Shown piece after piece: positions 1 through 9,511 of a DNA stretch of 64,000 nt. The notes below the pieces were generated by a model. The model ran no database searches, was not told the origin of the DNA, and saw nothing but the letters and a program-made list of their open reading frames with translations. Position 1 is the first letter of the stretch, and every line of letters starts with the position of its first letter. The translations under genes and the position numbers were made by a program. Origin of the DNA: an uncultured Christensenella sp. (GTDB lineage Bacteria; Bacillota; Clostridia; Christensenellales; Pumilibacteraceae). The stretch covers positions 186,001-250,000 of the forward strand of contig CAJTPT010000002.1 of assembly GCA_910578545.1 (NCBI GenBank), read 5' to 3'.

Positions 1-1
1 G

Positions 2-697
2 GGTCAAAACGTAAATTCATACAGCTACAAGGATAAAACATTTATCGATCTTTTAAAATCGCTCGAAAGCGACAAGAAGTATCGTCTTAAGTTTATGACG
101 TCACACCCCAAGGACGTTTCGCCCGAGCTTGCGAGTCTTATGGCGCAGTCAAAGACTCTCGCAAAAAATCTGCATTTGCCCGTACAGTCGGGGAGCAACC
201 GTATTCTTTCGGAAATGAACAGGCGGTATACTCGCGAGCAGTATTTTGATAAAATTTCACGTTTTAAGCAGGAAATGCCTGATATCGGACTTAGCTCGGA
301 TATTATGGTTGGATTTCCCACAGAAACGGAAGAGGACTTTGTACAAACGTTGGACCTTGTCGAGCGCGTAAAATACAATAATTTGTTTATGTTTATATAT
401 TCGCGCCGCAGTGGTACGCCTGCAGATAAAATGCCACAGCTTGATTATGCTACCAAGCAAAAGCGAATAGACAGACTGATTAAATTTCAATTTGAAATTT
501 CCAAAGCCGTTGCCGCCGAAAAGATCGGAAAAGTCTACGAGGTGCTCGTTTCGGATAAGACAGACGGTAAATGTTATGGCAAAGCGGAAAACGATATTGC
601 TATTTCGTTTAAAAGCGATACGGTCAACGTCGGCGACTTTGTATCGGTCAAGGTTGCGTCGGCTAAAAACGCTAATTTAACAGGTGAGGTGATATAA
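2..697 (+). CDS. miaB: MiaB, tRNA ms2i6A37 methylthiotransferase (3' end only)
   Basis: The gene enters from the left edge, and 231 C-terminal residues are visible. MiaB is a radical-SAM iron-sulfur enzyme that adds a methylthio group to isopentenyl-adenosine 37 of tRNAs reading U-starting codons. The visible part begins with GQNVNSY, a hallmark of the family core. It continues through HPKDVS, the NRRYTREQY stretch and DIMVGFPTETEEDF. The last 60 or so residues form the TRAM RNA-binding domain. The radical-SAM cysteines lie outside the window. The stop codon TAA shares one base with the mutS start, so the two are probably translationally coupled. MiaA, which makes its substrate, is encoded three genes downstream, as is common in Bacillota. 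Confidence 0.95.
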   Translation, partial: GQNVNSYSYKDKTFIDLLKSLESDKKYRLKFMTSHPKDVSPELASLMAQSKTLAKNLHLPVQSGSNRILSEMNRRYTREQYFDKISRFKQEMPDIGLSSDIMVGFPTETEEDFVQTLDLVERVKYNNLFMFIYSRRSGTPADKMPQLDYATKQKRIDRLIKFQFEISKAVAAEKIGKVYEVLVSDKTDGKCYGKAENDIAISFKSDTVNVGDFVSVKVASAKNANLTGEVI

Positions 698-3270
698 TGG
701 CTTTATCGCCCATGATGACGCAGTACAGAAAGATAAAAAGCGACTATCCCGATACGATACTTATGTTTCGGCTCGGTGATTTTTACGAGATGTTTTTTGA
801 CGACGCCGTAACTGTTTCCAAAGAGCTTGATTTAACGCTGACCGGCAGAGCGTGCGGCAATAACGAGCGCGCGCCGATGTGCGGCGTACCGCATCACGCC
901 GTCCAAGGCTATATTGCAAAGCTGCTTAAAAAGGGTTATAAGGTCGCCATTTGCGAGCAAATGCAAGATCCCGCCGAAGTAAAAGGCATAGTCGATCGCG
1001 AGGTTACGCGCATTATTACCGGCGGTACGATAACCGATATCGACAGTTTGAGCGAGGATAAAAACAACTTTTTAATGTCGCTGTATCTTGACGAAAAGGG
1101 CGTCGGTGCGGTTTGGACAGATATAACCACGGCGGAAACGTATAATCACTACGTACCGTGTCCGGTAAAAGTCAAGCTTAACGATTTGTTGCTGAGGATA
1201 CGCCCGTCGGAGATAATCGCAAATTCTAAGATGATGGAAGAGAGCGTCGAGCTTTCGGCTGTCAAGTACGGGTCTGTGTGCATGCTTTCTCAATACGACG
1301 ACGCTATGTACGACTTTGATACGGCTAAGCGTGCTCTTTCCGAGGTTTTGGACGAAAAGGAACTTAAAAAGCTGTGCTTAACGCCTGCATGCGTATGTGC
1401 GGAAGGCGCATTGGTCGCGTATGTAAGACACAATCAATTCCGCAGGGATATCAATATCGGCAATTCCGAAAGCTACGAGTCGGAATTGTATATGGATATC
1501 GATTCCAATTCGGCAAGAACCCTTGAGCTTGTCGAGTCACAAAGTCGCAAACGCGGAACGACTCTTCGCGACGTAATAAACAAAACGTGCACGCCAATGG
1601 GCGACCGTCAACTTCAAAAGTGGATATTGCGCCCGCTGTGCAATAAGTCTGCTATCGATAGACGGCTTGCCGCTGTGGACGAGCTGTACCGAGATACTAT
1701 AATGCGCGAACGACTGCGCACATCGCTTGCCGCCATAAAGGATATAGTAAGAATTTCGGCAAACTTGTCACTTGGAGAAATAAAACAGCGCGACACGCTT
1801 GCGCTTAACGTTTCGTTCCACGCTTTGCCCGACATCAAGAATACGCTTTCGTCTGCGCCGTCGCCGTTACTAAATGATATAAACAATCGTATTGACGTAA
1901 TGGACGAGCTTGCGGATCTTATAGATCGCGCAGTATATACGCCGACGAATGCTGACGGCAAGGACGAGGTTTATATTATTAAGTCGGGGTATGACGCACA
2001 GTTGGATGAATACCGCGAGCTCGTAAAAAACTCACGCGGTATTATTGCCCAAATGGAAGCGGAAGAGCGCGAAAAAACTCAAATCAAAAATTTGAGGATT
2101 TCGTACAACAGGCTTTTCGGGTATTTTATCGAGGTGCCTCGGCAATTCGATTCGATGGTGCCGGATTATTATCAGCGCAGACAAACGGTATCCAATGCAG
2201 AAAGGTACTGCACGGATGAGCTTAAAGACCTTGAGTTTAAGCTTCTAAATGCCGCAGATTTAGCCGATAAGCGGGAAAGACAACTTTATTTGGAACTGCT
2301 GTCCGTTCTCCGTTTAAAATGCAACCAAATCAACGAGCTTGGAAAGGCGATTGCCGATCTCGATTGCATAGTATCACTGGCGACCGTTGCCAAACAGAAC
2401 GGTTATTGCCGTCCCGAGATTGCGGACTTCGGCGAAATATCTATAACCGAGGGTAGACACCCTGTTGCCGAGCTCTTACCGTCGGACGAACTGTTTGTTC
2501 CCAACTCAACTGCTTTAAATTTCGACGATTCAAAAATCATGCTTATAACAGGTCCGAATATGGCGGGTAAAAGCCTGTATATGCGGCAGGTCGCGTTGAT
2601 TACGGTACTTGCTCATATGGGCTCGTTCGTGCCCGCCAAATCGGCCAAAATCGGACTCGTGGACAAGATTTTTACTCGAGTAGGCGCAAGCGACGATTTG
2701 TCTACGGGGCGCAGTACGTTTATGGTTGAGATGACCGAGGTTTCGCAAATAATCGAAAACGCTACCGACAACAGTCTTATTTTGCTTGACGAGATAGGTC
2801 GCGGCACCTCTACTTACGACGGGCTAAGCATCGCTTGGGCGGTAATAGAACATATAGCACAAAAGCTTAAAGCAAAGGTATTATTTTCCACACACTTCCA
2901 TGAACTTACGGAGCTCGAGGGCACGATTTACGGGCTTAAAAATTACAAATTCACAGCTAAAGAAAACGATGGCGGTATAAAGTTTATTCGCAAGATAATG
3001 CGCGGAAGTGCAAACAAAAGCTTCGGCATAGAGGTTTCGGCTTTAGCGGGATTGCCGTCAAACGTTCTTGATAGGGCAAAACAGCTTTTGGCTCAGCTTG
3101 TAAGCGCCGATATTGCGCACAAGGCGAACGACGTTCGGCAACTATCTCTGTTTGATAACGTATCCCGTCATGACGAGATCATACGTATTCTGCGTGACAT
3201 AGACGTCAATAATATTACACCTCGCAATGCGCTTGACATACTTTGCGATTTAAAGGAAAAACTTGACTAA
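697..3270 (+). CDS. mutS: DNA mismatch repair protein MutS
   Basis: MutS recognises mismatches and starts methyl-independent mismatch repair with MutL. The 857-residue length is normal. The mismatch-reading F-x-E motif lies in GDFYEMF (Phe29, Glu31). The C-terminal ABC-type ATPase has Walker A GPNMAGKS near residue 618, a Walker B region ending LLDEIGRGTS, and STHFHEL. The C-terminal tail ends in a helical segment with DILCDLKEKL. The ATG overlaps the miaB stop by one base, and the mutS stop overlaps the mutL ATG by one base in the same way, giving a coupled miaB-mutS-mutL-miaA run. Confidence 0.98.
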   Translation: MALSPMMTQYRKIKSDYPDTILMFRLGDFYEMFFDDAVTVSKELDLTLTGRACGNNERAPMCGVPHHAVQGYIAKLLKKGYKVAICEQMQDPAEVKGIVDREVTRIITGGTITDIDSLSEDKNNFLMSLYLDEKGVGAVWTDITTAETYNHYVPCPVKVKLNDLLLRIRPSEIIANSKMMEESVELSAVKYGSVCMLSQYDDAMYDFDTAKRALSEVLDEKELKKLCLTPACVCAEGALVAYVRHNQFRRDINIGNSESYESELYMDIDSNSARTLELVESQSRKRGTTLRDVINKTCTPMGDRQLQKWILRPLCNKSAIDRRLAAVDELYRDTIMRERLRTSLAAIKDIVRISANLSLGEIKQRDTLALNVSFHALPDIKNTLSSAPSPLLNDINNRIDVMDELADLIDRAVYTPTNADGKDEVYIIKSGYDAQLDEYRELVKNSRGIIAQMEAEEREKTQIKNLRISYNRLFGYFIEVPRQFDSMVPDYYQRRQTVSNAERYCTDELKDLEFKLLNAADLADKRERQLYLELLSVLRLKCNQINELGKAIADLDCIVSLATVAKQNGYCRPEIADFGEISITEGRHPVAELLPSDELFVPNSTALNFDDSKIMLITGPNMAGKSLYMRQVALITVLAHMGSFVPAKSAKIGLVDKIFTRVGASDDLSTGRSTFMVEMTEVSQIIENATDNSLILLDEIGRGTSTYDGLSIAWAVIEHIAQKLKAKVLFSTHFHELTELEGTIYGLKNYKFTAKENDGGIKFIRKIMRGSANKSFGIEVSALAGLPSNVLDRAKQLLAQLVSADIAHKANDVRQLSLFDNVSRHDEIIRILRDIDVNNITPRNALDILCDLKEKLD

Positions 3271-5078
3271 TGAAAATCAACAAGCTTCCAAGTGAGATAT
3301 TCAACCGCATTGCGGCGGGCGAGGTTGTAGAAAGTCCTGCGTCCATTGTAAAAGAGCTTACCGAAAATGCAATCGACGCGGGCGCAACAGAGATTTCAGT
3401 GTCCGTTCGCGGCGGTGGTATAGATAAAATAACCGTTATCGACAATGGGTGCGGAATCGATTTTGACGATTTACCTACCGCATTTATGCCGCATGCTACT
3501 AGCAAAATAAAAAATTTGGACGATTTGGACACTATATCCACACTTGGCTTTCGTGGCGAGGCTTTGCCGAGTATTGCGGCTGTTGCGGACGTTACGATGA
3601 TTTCACGAACGGCAGACTGTGAAGTAGGCGGAAAAATCGTTTATAACGGCGGGCGCTTGATATCTCACGATAAAGTCGGCGCGGCTCTTGGCACGGTCGT
3701 TAATATAGAGAATCTTTTTGCAAACATTCCCGCACGAAAGAAGTTTTTACAAAAACCGTCGCGAGAGGAAACCAAGATTTTCACCTTTATAGAACATCTC
3801 GTTCTCGCTAATCCCAACATAGTATTTAAATTCGACAGCGAAACCAAACGCTTTGCTTCGCCGGGTGAGGGGCTTGAAAGTGCGGTCTTTGCAGTTTACG
3901 GCGACGTCGTTTTAAGAAATACCGTCAAGGTAAAGCTTGACGAGCCGCCTATTTCCGTTGAGGGTTTTACGTGTTTACCCACGTTTACAAAGCCGTCCAA
4001 AAACTATCAGAATATAATAATTAACGGTCGGTATGTGGAAAGTATAGATATTCAGTATGCGGTGTATTCGGTGTATGCGTCGTATTTGATGAAACGGCAG
4101 TATCCGCTATTCGTACTGCATATAACTATGCCGTTTGATATGGTTGACGTCAACGTTCATCCAAGCAAGCTTCAAGTTAAGTTTGCCGATACGGTAGCCG
4201 TCAAATCAACGGTTGCACGCGCAGTCAAAAATGCAGTCATGCCCAAGCTTACGGATCCAAAAAAACTTGACGACGAGGATTTTTCATTTAGTGAAGCTCC
4301 GCCCAAAAAAGAGGAATACGGATCGTCCCATACGCTTTTTTCGTCGTTTTTCAATATCACACAACCGCCTGTCGCGCCTACCGTAGCGGACCAGGTCCCA
4401 GAGCCGCCGCAGAGTCTGCAAACGGGCGACATAGCGCAACCGCCTGTTTACGCGGATTTATACGCTTCGGCTTCCGATTATTCGCACAAAGAACAGTTTG
4501 TTCCGACAGAAAGTAAATTTATAGGCAAACTATTCAACACATACATCATTTTGGAACACGGCGATAATTGCTATTTTATCGATCAGCATGCCGCACATGA
4601 AAAACTGTTGTATGACAAGCTTTTGCGCGACTATGAGTCTAAACGTTTGGTTACCCAACCTTTAATGATCCCGTTCGTTTTTGACGTATCGCCGCAGGAT
4701 GCCGAGCTTTTGAGCGAAAATATCGAACTGTTGGAGGATTGCGGTTTCGGCATTACGCCGTTCGGAGAATATACGTTTACCATGTCGTATCTTCCGTATG
4801 AGTGTGCGGGAATAGACATGCAAGCGTTTGTTTCCGACATGCTGCTACTTATTAATTCGCGCGAAAAAAGTCCGATGATTTTAAAAGAACGTCTGATGCA
4901 GGCGGCATGCAAAGCCGCTGTAAAAGGCGAGATTGACGATTTAAGCCAGTCTGAAATTGACGCACTGCTTTCGGAAATGTCCGCGCGCAACATCACGCTT
5001 TTTTGTCCGCACGGCAGACCCATTGCAGTATGCTTTTCCAAAAAGGAGATTGAAAAGTGGTTCAAGCGAATCGTGTAA
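3270..5078 (+). CDS. mutL: DNA mismatch repair protein MutL
   Basis: MutL couples mismatch recognition by MutS to strand incision. The N-terminal GHKL ATPase is intact: NAIDAGA, DNGCGI, and GFRGEAL near residue 95. A low-complexity linker rich in Pro and Ala follows. The C-terminal dimerisation and endonuclease domain carries DQHAAHEKLLYD near residue 437, ACKAAVKG and CPHGRP near residue 580. Nicking MutL proteins usually have DQHA(x)2E(x)4E. Here the last acidic residue is Asp rather than Glu, a conservative change, so nuclease activity is still expected. The length of 602 residues is usual. The 3' end overlaps miaA by 22 bases. Confidence 0.97.
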   Translation: MKINKLPSEIFNRIAAGEVVESPASIVKELTENAIDAGATEISVSVRGGGIDKITVIDNGCGIDFDDLPTAFMPHATSKIKNLDDLDTISTLGFRGEALPSIAAVADVTMISRTADCEVGGKIVYNGGRLISHDKVGAALGTVVNIENLFANIPARKKFLQKPSREETKIFTFIEHLVLANPNIVFKFDSETKRFASPGEGLESAVFAVYGDVVLRNTVKVKLDEPPISVEGFTCLPTFTKPSKNYQNIIINGRYVESIDIQYAVYSVYASYLMKRQYPLFVLHITMPFDMVDVNVHPSKLQVKFADTVAVKSTVARAVKNAVMPKLTDPKKLDDEDFSFSEAPPKKEEYGSSHTLFSSFFNITQPPVAPTVADQVPEPPQSLQTGDIAQPPVYADLYASASDYSHKEQFVPTESKFIGKLFNTYIILEHGDNCYFIDQHAAHEKLLYDKLLRDYESKRLVTQPLMIPFVFDVSPQDAELLSENIELLEDCGFGITPFGEYTFTMSYLPYECAGIDMQAFVSDMLLLINSREKSPMILKERLMQAACKAAVKGEIDDLSQSEIDALLSEMSARNITLFCPHGRPIAVCFSKKEIEKWFKRIV

Positions 5079-5974
5079 AACTCCTTGCTATTGTCGGTTG
5101 TACTGCGGTAGGTAAGTCCGAAACTGCGCTCAAGCTCGCCAGGCAGTTCAACGGAGAGCTAATCGGCGCCGATTCAATGCAAATATACAAGGGCTTTGAC
5201 ATCGGCACGGGCAAACTGACAAAGGACGAATGCAGCGGCATTGTTCACAAAATGATTGATATTGTCGACGGCGATGCCGATTTTTCGGTAGGCGAGTATG
5301 TCGAACTCGCAAAAAAAGAAATACAAAAAACAATCGACTGCGGCAAAACGCCGATAGTGGTGGGGGGTACGGGATTGTACGTCTATTCTCTTTTATCAGG
5401 CTGTAACTTTGCCGACACACCCAAAGATGAAATGTTCAGGCGCGCGCTGAAAATCACGGCGCATTTTTTCGGTCAATCCGTAATGCACGAATTGCTTAAT
5501 AAAGTGGACGGCGTGTCTGCACAAAAGATTTCCGCAAACGACGGAAAGCGGGTGATACGCGCATTGGAAATCTATCATCTGTGTGGGAAACCCAAGTCAG
5601 ACGCAGTAGTGCGCGATAAGCCGTATGATGACCTTACAATCGTTTTAACTCTTCCGCGCCCGCTTTTGTACGAGCGGATAAACGCACGAGTCAAAAAAAT
5701 GTTTGACGACGGCTTAATACATGAAACAAAAGGGCTTTTAAAATACAAGGACTGCGGATCCATGCAAGCGCTTGGATATAAGCAGATCGCAAGCGATTTG
5801 ACTGCGCCGCGCGAATATTTGGAAGCAATCACCGCTCAGAAAACAAGAAACTACGCCAAACGACAAACAACGTATTTTAACAATATGAAGCTGAATAAGG
5901 TTTTTATCGATGCTCGAAATTATGAGCAAGTAGTCGACGTTGCCCGCCGTTTTTGGGGGATAGGTAATGAATAA
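5057..5974 (+). CDS. miaA: tRNA dimethylallyltransferase MiaA
   Basis: MiaA transfers a dimethylallyl group to N6 of A37 in tRNAs reading U-starting codons, giving the substrate of MiaB. The P-loop GCTAVGKS is at residues 14-21, followed by GADSMQIYKGFDIGTGK, GGTGLYV and the C-terminal YAKRQ region. The start is GTG at 5057, inside mutL, because AAGGAG at 5043-5048 is correctly spaced for it. Length (305 residues) is normal. In Bacillus, miaA is followed by hfq and ynbB. Here hfq is absent and the next gene overlaps by 8 bases. Confidence 0.96.
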   Translation: MVQANRVKLLAIVGCTAVGKSETALKLARQFNGELIGADSMQIYKGFDIGTGKLTKDECSGIVHKMIDIVDGDADFSVGEYVELAKKEIQKTIDCGKTPIVVGGTGLYVYSLLSGCNFADTPKDEMFRRALKITAHFFGQSVMHELLNKVDGVSAQKISANDGKRVIRALEIYHLCGKPKSDAVVRDKPYDDLTIVLTLPRPLLYERINARVKKMFDDGLIHETKGLLKYKDCGSMQALGYKQIASDLTAPREYLEAITAQKTRNYAKRQTTYFNNMKLNKVFIDARNYEQVVDVARRFWGIGNE

Positions 5975-7172
5975 AATAATTAAACAAGCTTTATCCGATT
6001 TATCCAAGCGGTTTGACGAAATAGACGGCATATCGCTTTTTAATCAACAAAAAGTTTTGAACGCATTTATAAAAAACAAAATTGCGTTAAGGCATTTTTC
6101 GCCGACAACAGGTTACGGCTACGACGACGTTGGGCGCGACACGCTTAACAAGCTTTTTGCCGACGTATTTAGCACCCAAGACGCAATCGTTTCGCCACTA
6201 ATTGCTTCGGGAACGCACGCGCTTACAATAGCTTTATTCGGATTGCTTCGCCCCGGTGAAACCTTGCTTTGTGCAACGGGCAAGCCGTACGACACGCTTA
6301 ACGACGTCATTTTCGGCGACGGAATAGGGTCATTAAAGGACTTTGGCGTTAACTGCGTAATTGTGCCGCTTAAAGATGGGAAACCCGATTTAGAGGCAAT
6401 TAAAGCCAAATGCGCAACGGTTAAGCCGTCACTTGTCGCTATTCAGCGTTCGCGTGGTTACGACATGCGCCCAGCGCTTTCCGTAAAACAAATCGACGAG
6501 ATTATTACTGCCGTTAAAGAAATAGGTTGCCGCGTTATGGTGGATAACTGCTACGGCGAGTTTACCGAAGATATAGAGCCGTCTGATGCCGACGTTCTGG
6601 TCGGATCGCTTATAAAAAATCCGGGTGGCGGTATAGCCCCGACGGGCGGATATATATGCGGTAAGACCGATGCTATAGCGCAAATAGAAGGGCGGTTGAC
6701 ATCGCCGTCAATAGGTCGGGAGGTGGGCTCGTATGCGGGGGATTACCGTCCGTTTTATCAAGGACTGTTTTTGTCGCCGCATGTGACCGCACAAAGTATT
6801 AAAACGGCATTACTGTTTTCACAGGTATTCTCGTTGCTCGGATATACAACATTACCCAATCCAAACGATTCGGTTGACGATATCATTTGCTCGATAATGT
6901 TTAACGACGAGCAAAAGCTTATTGACTTTTGCAAAACGATACAATCCGTTTCGCCGGTTGATAGCTTTGCTTCACCCGAACCGTGGGCAATGCCCGGATA
7001 TAACGACAAGGTGATTATGGCGGCCGGAGCGTTTGTTCAAGGCTCGTCTATCGAACTCTCGTGCGACGCGCCGATACGCCCTCCGTACACGGCGTACTTG
7101 CAGGGCGGACTAACATTTGAGCACGGTATAATCGCGCTCGAAAAATGTTTGGAAGTTTTGGGAATAAATTAA
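5967..7172 (+). CDS. PLP-dependent methionine gamma-lyase/aluminium-resistance family protein (YnbB-like)
   Basis: This is a fold-type I pyridoxal-phosphate enzyme of the family often labelled 'aluminium resistance protein' or 'cystathionine beta-lyase family'. The B. subtilis relative is YnbB, also encoded beside miaA. Visible family features are IASGTHALTIALFGLLRPGE near residue 70, the VMVDNCYGEF aspartate that should hold the PLP ring nitrogen, and SLIKNPGGGIAPTGGYI, whose lysine near residue 215 is the expected Schiff-base residue. Length is 401 residues. The physiological substrate is not established for the family, so the lyase assignment is inferred from fold and neighbourhood. The start overlaps the end of miaA. 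Confidence 0.85.
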   Translation: MNKIIKQALSDLSKRFDEIDGISLFNQQKVLNAFIKNKIALRHFSPTTGYGYDDVGRDTLNKLFADVFSTQDAIVSPLIASGTHALTIALFGLLRPGETLLCATGKPYDTLNDVIFGDGIGSLKDFGVNCVIVPLKDGKPDLEAIKAKCATVKPSLVAIQRSRGYDMRPALSVKQIDEIITAVKEIGCRVMVDNCYGEFTEDIEPSDADVLVGSLIKNPGGGIAPTGGYICGKTDAIAQIEGRLTSPSIGREVGSYAGDYRPFYQGLFLSPHVTAQSIKTALLFSQVFSLLGYTTLPNPNDSVDDIICSIMFNDEQKLIDFCKTIQSVSPVDSFASPEPWAMPGYNDKVIMAAGAFVQGSSIELSCDAPIRPPYTAYLQGGLTFEHGIIALEKCLEVLGIN

Positions 7173-7197
7173 ACTAAACAGGCTAAAATTAATTTTA

Positions 7198-7228
7198 AAT
7201 ACTCTCTACATATTTTGTAGGGAGTATT
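7198..7228 (+). promoter_or_regulatory. Hairpin covering the eno ribosome binding site
   Basis: A 13-bp stem (7198-7210 with 7216-7228, one U-G pair) closes a 5-base loop at 7211-7215. Its right arm contains GGGAG (7220-7224), the only plausible Shine-Dalgarno site for the eno GTG at 7234. No run of T follows, so it is not a standard intrinsic terminator for the upstream operon, although a weak terminator role cannot be excluded. Confidence 0.55.
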
Positions 7229-7233
7229 ATATT

Positions 7234-8529
7234 GTGGAAGCAAAAATCGCAAAGATAATGGCAAGAGAAGTCTTGGATTCACGGTCTAATCCGACTGTCG
7301 AGGCGGAAGTTGTTTTGGAAAACGGCGTTGTGGGCAGAGCAATCGCGCCGTCAGGTGCGTCGACGGGAGAGTACGAAGCGGTGGAACTTCGCGACGGGGA
7401 TAAATCGCGTTACGGCGGCAAGGGCGTAACAAAAGCCGTTGCAAACATTAATACGATTATAAACGAGGCTTTAAAGAGCAAAAACGCGTTAAACACGTAT
7501 GAGATTGACAGCATTATGCTGACAGCCGATAAAACGGAAAACAAAAGCGCACTTGGTGCGAACGCCATTTTGGCGGTATCCTTGGCGACGGCAAACGCGG
7601 CGGCGACGGCAGTCGAAATGCCTTTGTACAGGTTTATCGGCGGAAGTCAAGCAAATACTCTTCCTGTTCCGATGATGAATATTCTTAACGGCGGCGCACA
7701 TGCGGCAAACACCGTGGACGTTCAGGAATTTATGATTATGCCGATCGGTGCGACTAAATTCAGTGAGGCGCTAAGGTGGTGCTCTGAGGTGTACAACGGC
7801 CTTAAAACGTTGTTAAAGCAAGCCAATCTTGCAACGTCGGTTGGCGACGAGGGTGGTTTTGCGCCCAATCTCGAAAGCGACGAGCAAGCGATAAAAATCA
7901 TCATTGACGCAATAAAGAAATCGGGGTTTAAAGAGGAAAAGGATTTTGTAATTGCACTCGATGCGGCGGCAAGCGAATGGAAGGGAACAAAAAAAGGCGA
8001 GTATCGTATGCCCAAGTCCGGCATGGTCGCCACAGCGGATAAGCTGATAGAGCATTGGCAAATGCTTACCGAAAAGTATCCGGTTTACTCCATCGAGGAC
8101 GGACTTGACGAGGAAGATTGGGATGGCTGGAAAAGGCTTACAGATACTTTAGGTAATCGTATTCAGCTTGTCGGCGACGATTTATTCGTAACTAACGAAA
8201 AGCGACTAAGGCGCGGGGTCGAGCTCGGCTGTGCAAATGCGATTTTGGTAAAACCTAATCAAATCGGATCGTTGTCAGAAACGCTTAATGCGGTAAAGTA
8301 TGCCGATAAAAGCGGATACCAAAGCATACTTTCTCACCGCAGCGGAGAAACGGAAGACACTGCTATTGCAGATTTGGCCGTTGCGACAAATTGCGGTCAA
8401 ATCAAAACCGGCGCACCGTGCAGATCGGAAAGAATTGCAAAATACAATAGGCTGTTACGTATAGAGGAAGAGCTCGGCTGTGCCGCAGTCTATCTTGGTT
8501 CCAATGCGTTTCGTGTTAAACGCAAGTAG
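7234..8529 (+). CDS. eno: Enolase
   Basis: Enolase interconverts 2-phosphoglycerate and phosphoenolpyruvate in glycolysis. The signature segments are complete: GGAHAANTVDVQEFMIMP, GDEGGFAPN, SIEDGLDEEDWDGW, LVGDDLFVTN and SHRSGETEDT. Length is 431 residues. The family normally has DSRGNP near the N-terminus. Here it is DSRSNP, a small change in the mobile first loop region. The start is GTG at 7234, because GGGAG at 7220-7224 is the only suitable ribosome binding site. That site is buried in a hairpin (see the 7198-7228 entry). A 61-base gap separates the gene from the PLP enzyme. Confidence 0.97.
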   Translation: MEAKIAKIMAREVLDSRSNPTVEAEVVLENGVVGRAIAPSGASTGEYEAVELRDGDKSRYGGKGVTKAVANINTIINEALKSKNALNTYEIDSIMLTADKTENKSALGANAILAVSLATANAAATAVEMPLYRFIGGSQANTLPVPMMNILNGGAHAANTVDVQEFMIMPIGATKFSEALRWCSEVYNGLKTLLKQANLATSVGDEGGFAPNLESDEQAIKIIIDAIKKSGFKEEKDFVIALDAAASEWKGTKKGEYRMPKSGMVATADKLIEHWQMLTEKYPVYSIEDGLDEEDWDGWKRLTDTLGNRIQLVGDDLFVTNEKRLRRGVELGCANAILVKPNQIGSLSETLNAVKYADKSGYQSILSHRSGETEDTAIADLAVATNCGQIKTGAPCRSERIAKYNRLLRIEEELGCAAVYLGSNAFRVKRK

Positions 8530-8555
8530 TAAATTATTTTTATCGGTTAAAGATA

Positions 8556-8584
8556 TTGCAAAAAATATGGGATTATGTTATAAT
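8556..8584 (+). promoter_or_regulatory. Sigma-A promoter of the eight-gene HIT...thiI unit
   Basis: The -35 box is TTGCAA (8556-8561). A 17-base spacer leads to a perfect TATAAT (8579-8584) preceded by the extended TGT. The predicted start is near 8591, about 45 bases before the HIT gene. No other convincing promoter is seen before 14826, and all genes in between overlap or nearly touch. Confidence 0.8.
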
Positions 8585-8637
8585 GTATTTTGTCAGAATG
8601 CAAACGACTTTTATTTCAAATTAAAAAGGAGGTAAAA

Positions 8638-9000
8638 ATGGACGACTGTATTTTTTGCAAAATCATCAAGGGCGAAATCCCGTCGAAAAAGTTTTATGAG
8701 GACGAGCTCATGATTATTATAGAAGACATATCGCCCAAAGCCGAAAAACACTATTTGGCAATACCAAAAAAACATTATAAGCTTTTTACCGATATGACCG
8801 AAGAAGACGGAATCAATCTCGGCAAGTGCATTCGCAAAATAGGCGAACTTGCTCCGTCGTTGGGGCTTGAAAACGGTTTTAGGTTTGTCATAAATCAGGG
8901 CGACGACGCAGAGCAAACCGTTTTCCATTTACACATGCACCTATTGGGCGGACAAAAGCTTACTTCGTGCGATTTCAGAAAGAATGCCAAAAAACAGTAG
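8638..9000 (+). CDS. HIT family (histidine triad) nucleotide-binding protein
   Basis: HIT proteins of this type hydrolyse nucleoside phosphoramidates or adenylylated lysine. The protein opens with CIFCKIIKGEIPSKKFYED, typical of the HINT/PKCI branch, including the Cys-x-x-Cys pair. The triad HLHMHLLGG sits near residue 97. The reading frame is open further upstream, but the ATG at 8638 follows a near-perfect AAGGAGGT, so the protein is 120 residues. It is the first gene of a long coupled unit, and its 3' end overlaps the next gene by 17 bases. Confidence 0.93.
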   Translation: MDDCIFCKIIKGEIPSKKFYEDELMIIIEDISPKAEKHYLAIPKKHYKLFTDMTEEDGINLGKCIRKIGELAPSLGLENGFRFVINQGDDAEQTVFHLHMHLLGGQKLTSCDFRKNAKKQ

Positions 9001-9511
9001 TTTCGCCGTCGTTCAAATGATTGCAGATAAATCGCTTTTCGGCGCTTCGGCTTTACATAAAGTTATGTCTAATCAACAGATAGACTTTGACGAAACAGTC
9101 GCAGTATTCATGAGTGAAAGCGCCAAAGCATTGTCATTCGACATCGACGGTTCCGGACATTTTGGCGCACTGAGCAGAGAGCAGTACAAAACATTTATTC
9201 TTAAGACTTTGCTGTTTATAGGGATATCTGCGAACGGGAACGGTTTGGCTGTGCTTGCAAGGCTTATCGAGATACTCACGCTACACCCAGTAATGTCGCC
9301 CGACGGAGCGATAGAGCAATTTGCAGTCACACATTCGGCTACGTTCAGTACGGTTGAACGCATAGTGGAAAAGTATTTTAACGTTTACAACGACCGACTT
9401 ATTATGCGCGTTACAAGCCTTACTCAATCCCAACCAATGACCCCAAAGGATGTTCTTTGCGACCTAAGCGTGTTTGTAAGAATGAACTTCCTGCAAGAGA
9501 TAAAACTTTAA
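8984..9511 (+). CDS. Spo0A C-terminal-domain-like protein without receiver (copy 1)
   Basis: This is a 175-residue protein with no obvious full-length family. By eye, residues from about 65 to the end follow the DNA-binding (sigma-A activating) domain of Spo0A. There is a helix with IGI-x-A-x-x-x-G, a second long helix, then FSTVERIVEKYF matching the SRVERAIRHAI recognition region. It ends with SQPMTPKDVLCDLSVFVRM, matching the KAKPTNSEFIAMVADKLRL end. The N-terminal 60 residues do not look like a receiver domain: there is no phosphoacceptor Asp or conserved Lys pattern. The function is inferred as a transcription factor not controlled by direct phosphorylation. The assignment rests on motif alignment in the head, not on a search. 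Confidence 0.55.
   Translation: MPKNSSFAVVQMIADKSLFGASALHKVMSNQQIDFDETVAVFMSESAKALSFDIDGSGHFGALSREQYKTFILKTLLFIGISANGNGLAVLARLIEILTLHPVMSPDGAIEQFAVTHSATFSTVERIVEKYFNVYNDRLIMRVTSLTQSQPMTPKDVLCDLSVFVRMNFLQEIKL

Noticed and set aside
8984..9300. A full-length Spo0A with its receiver in this region
   Set aside because: The N-terminal 60 residues of copy 1 are too short for a receiver and lack the acidic pair, phosphoacceptor Asp and conserved Lys.
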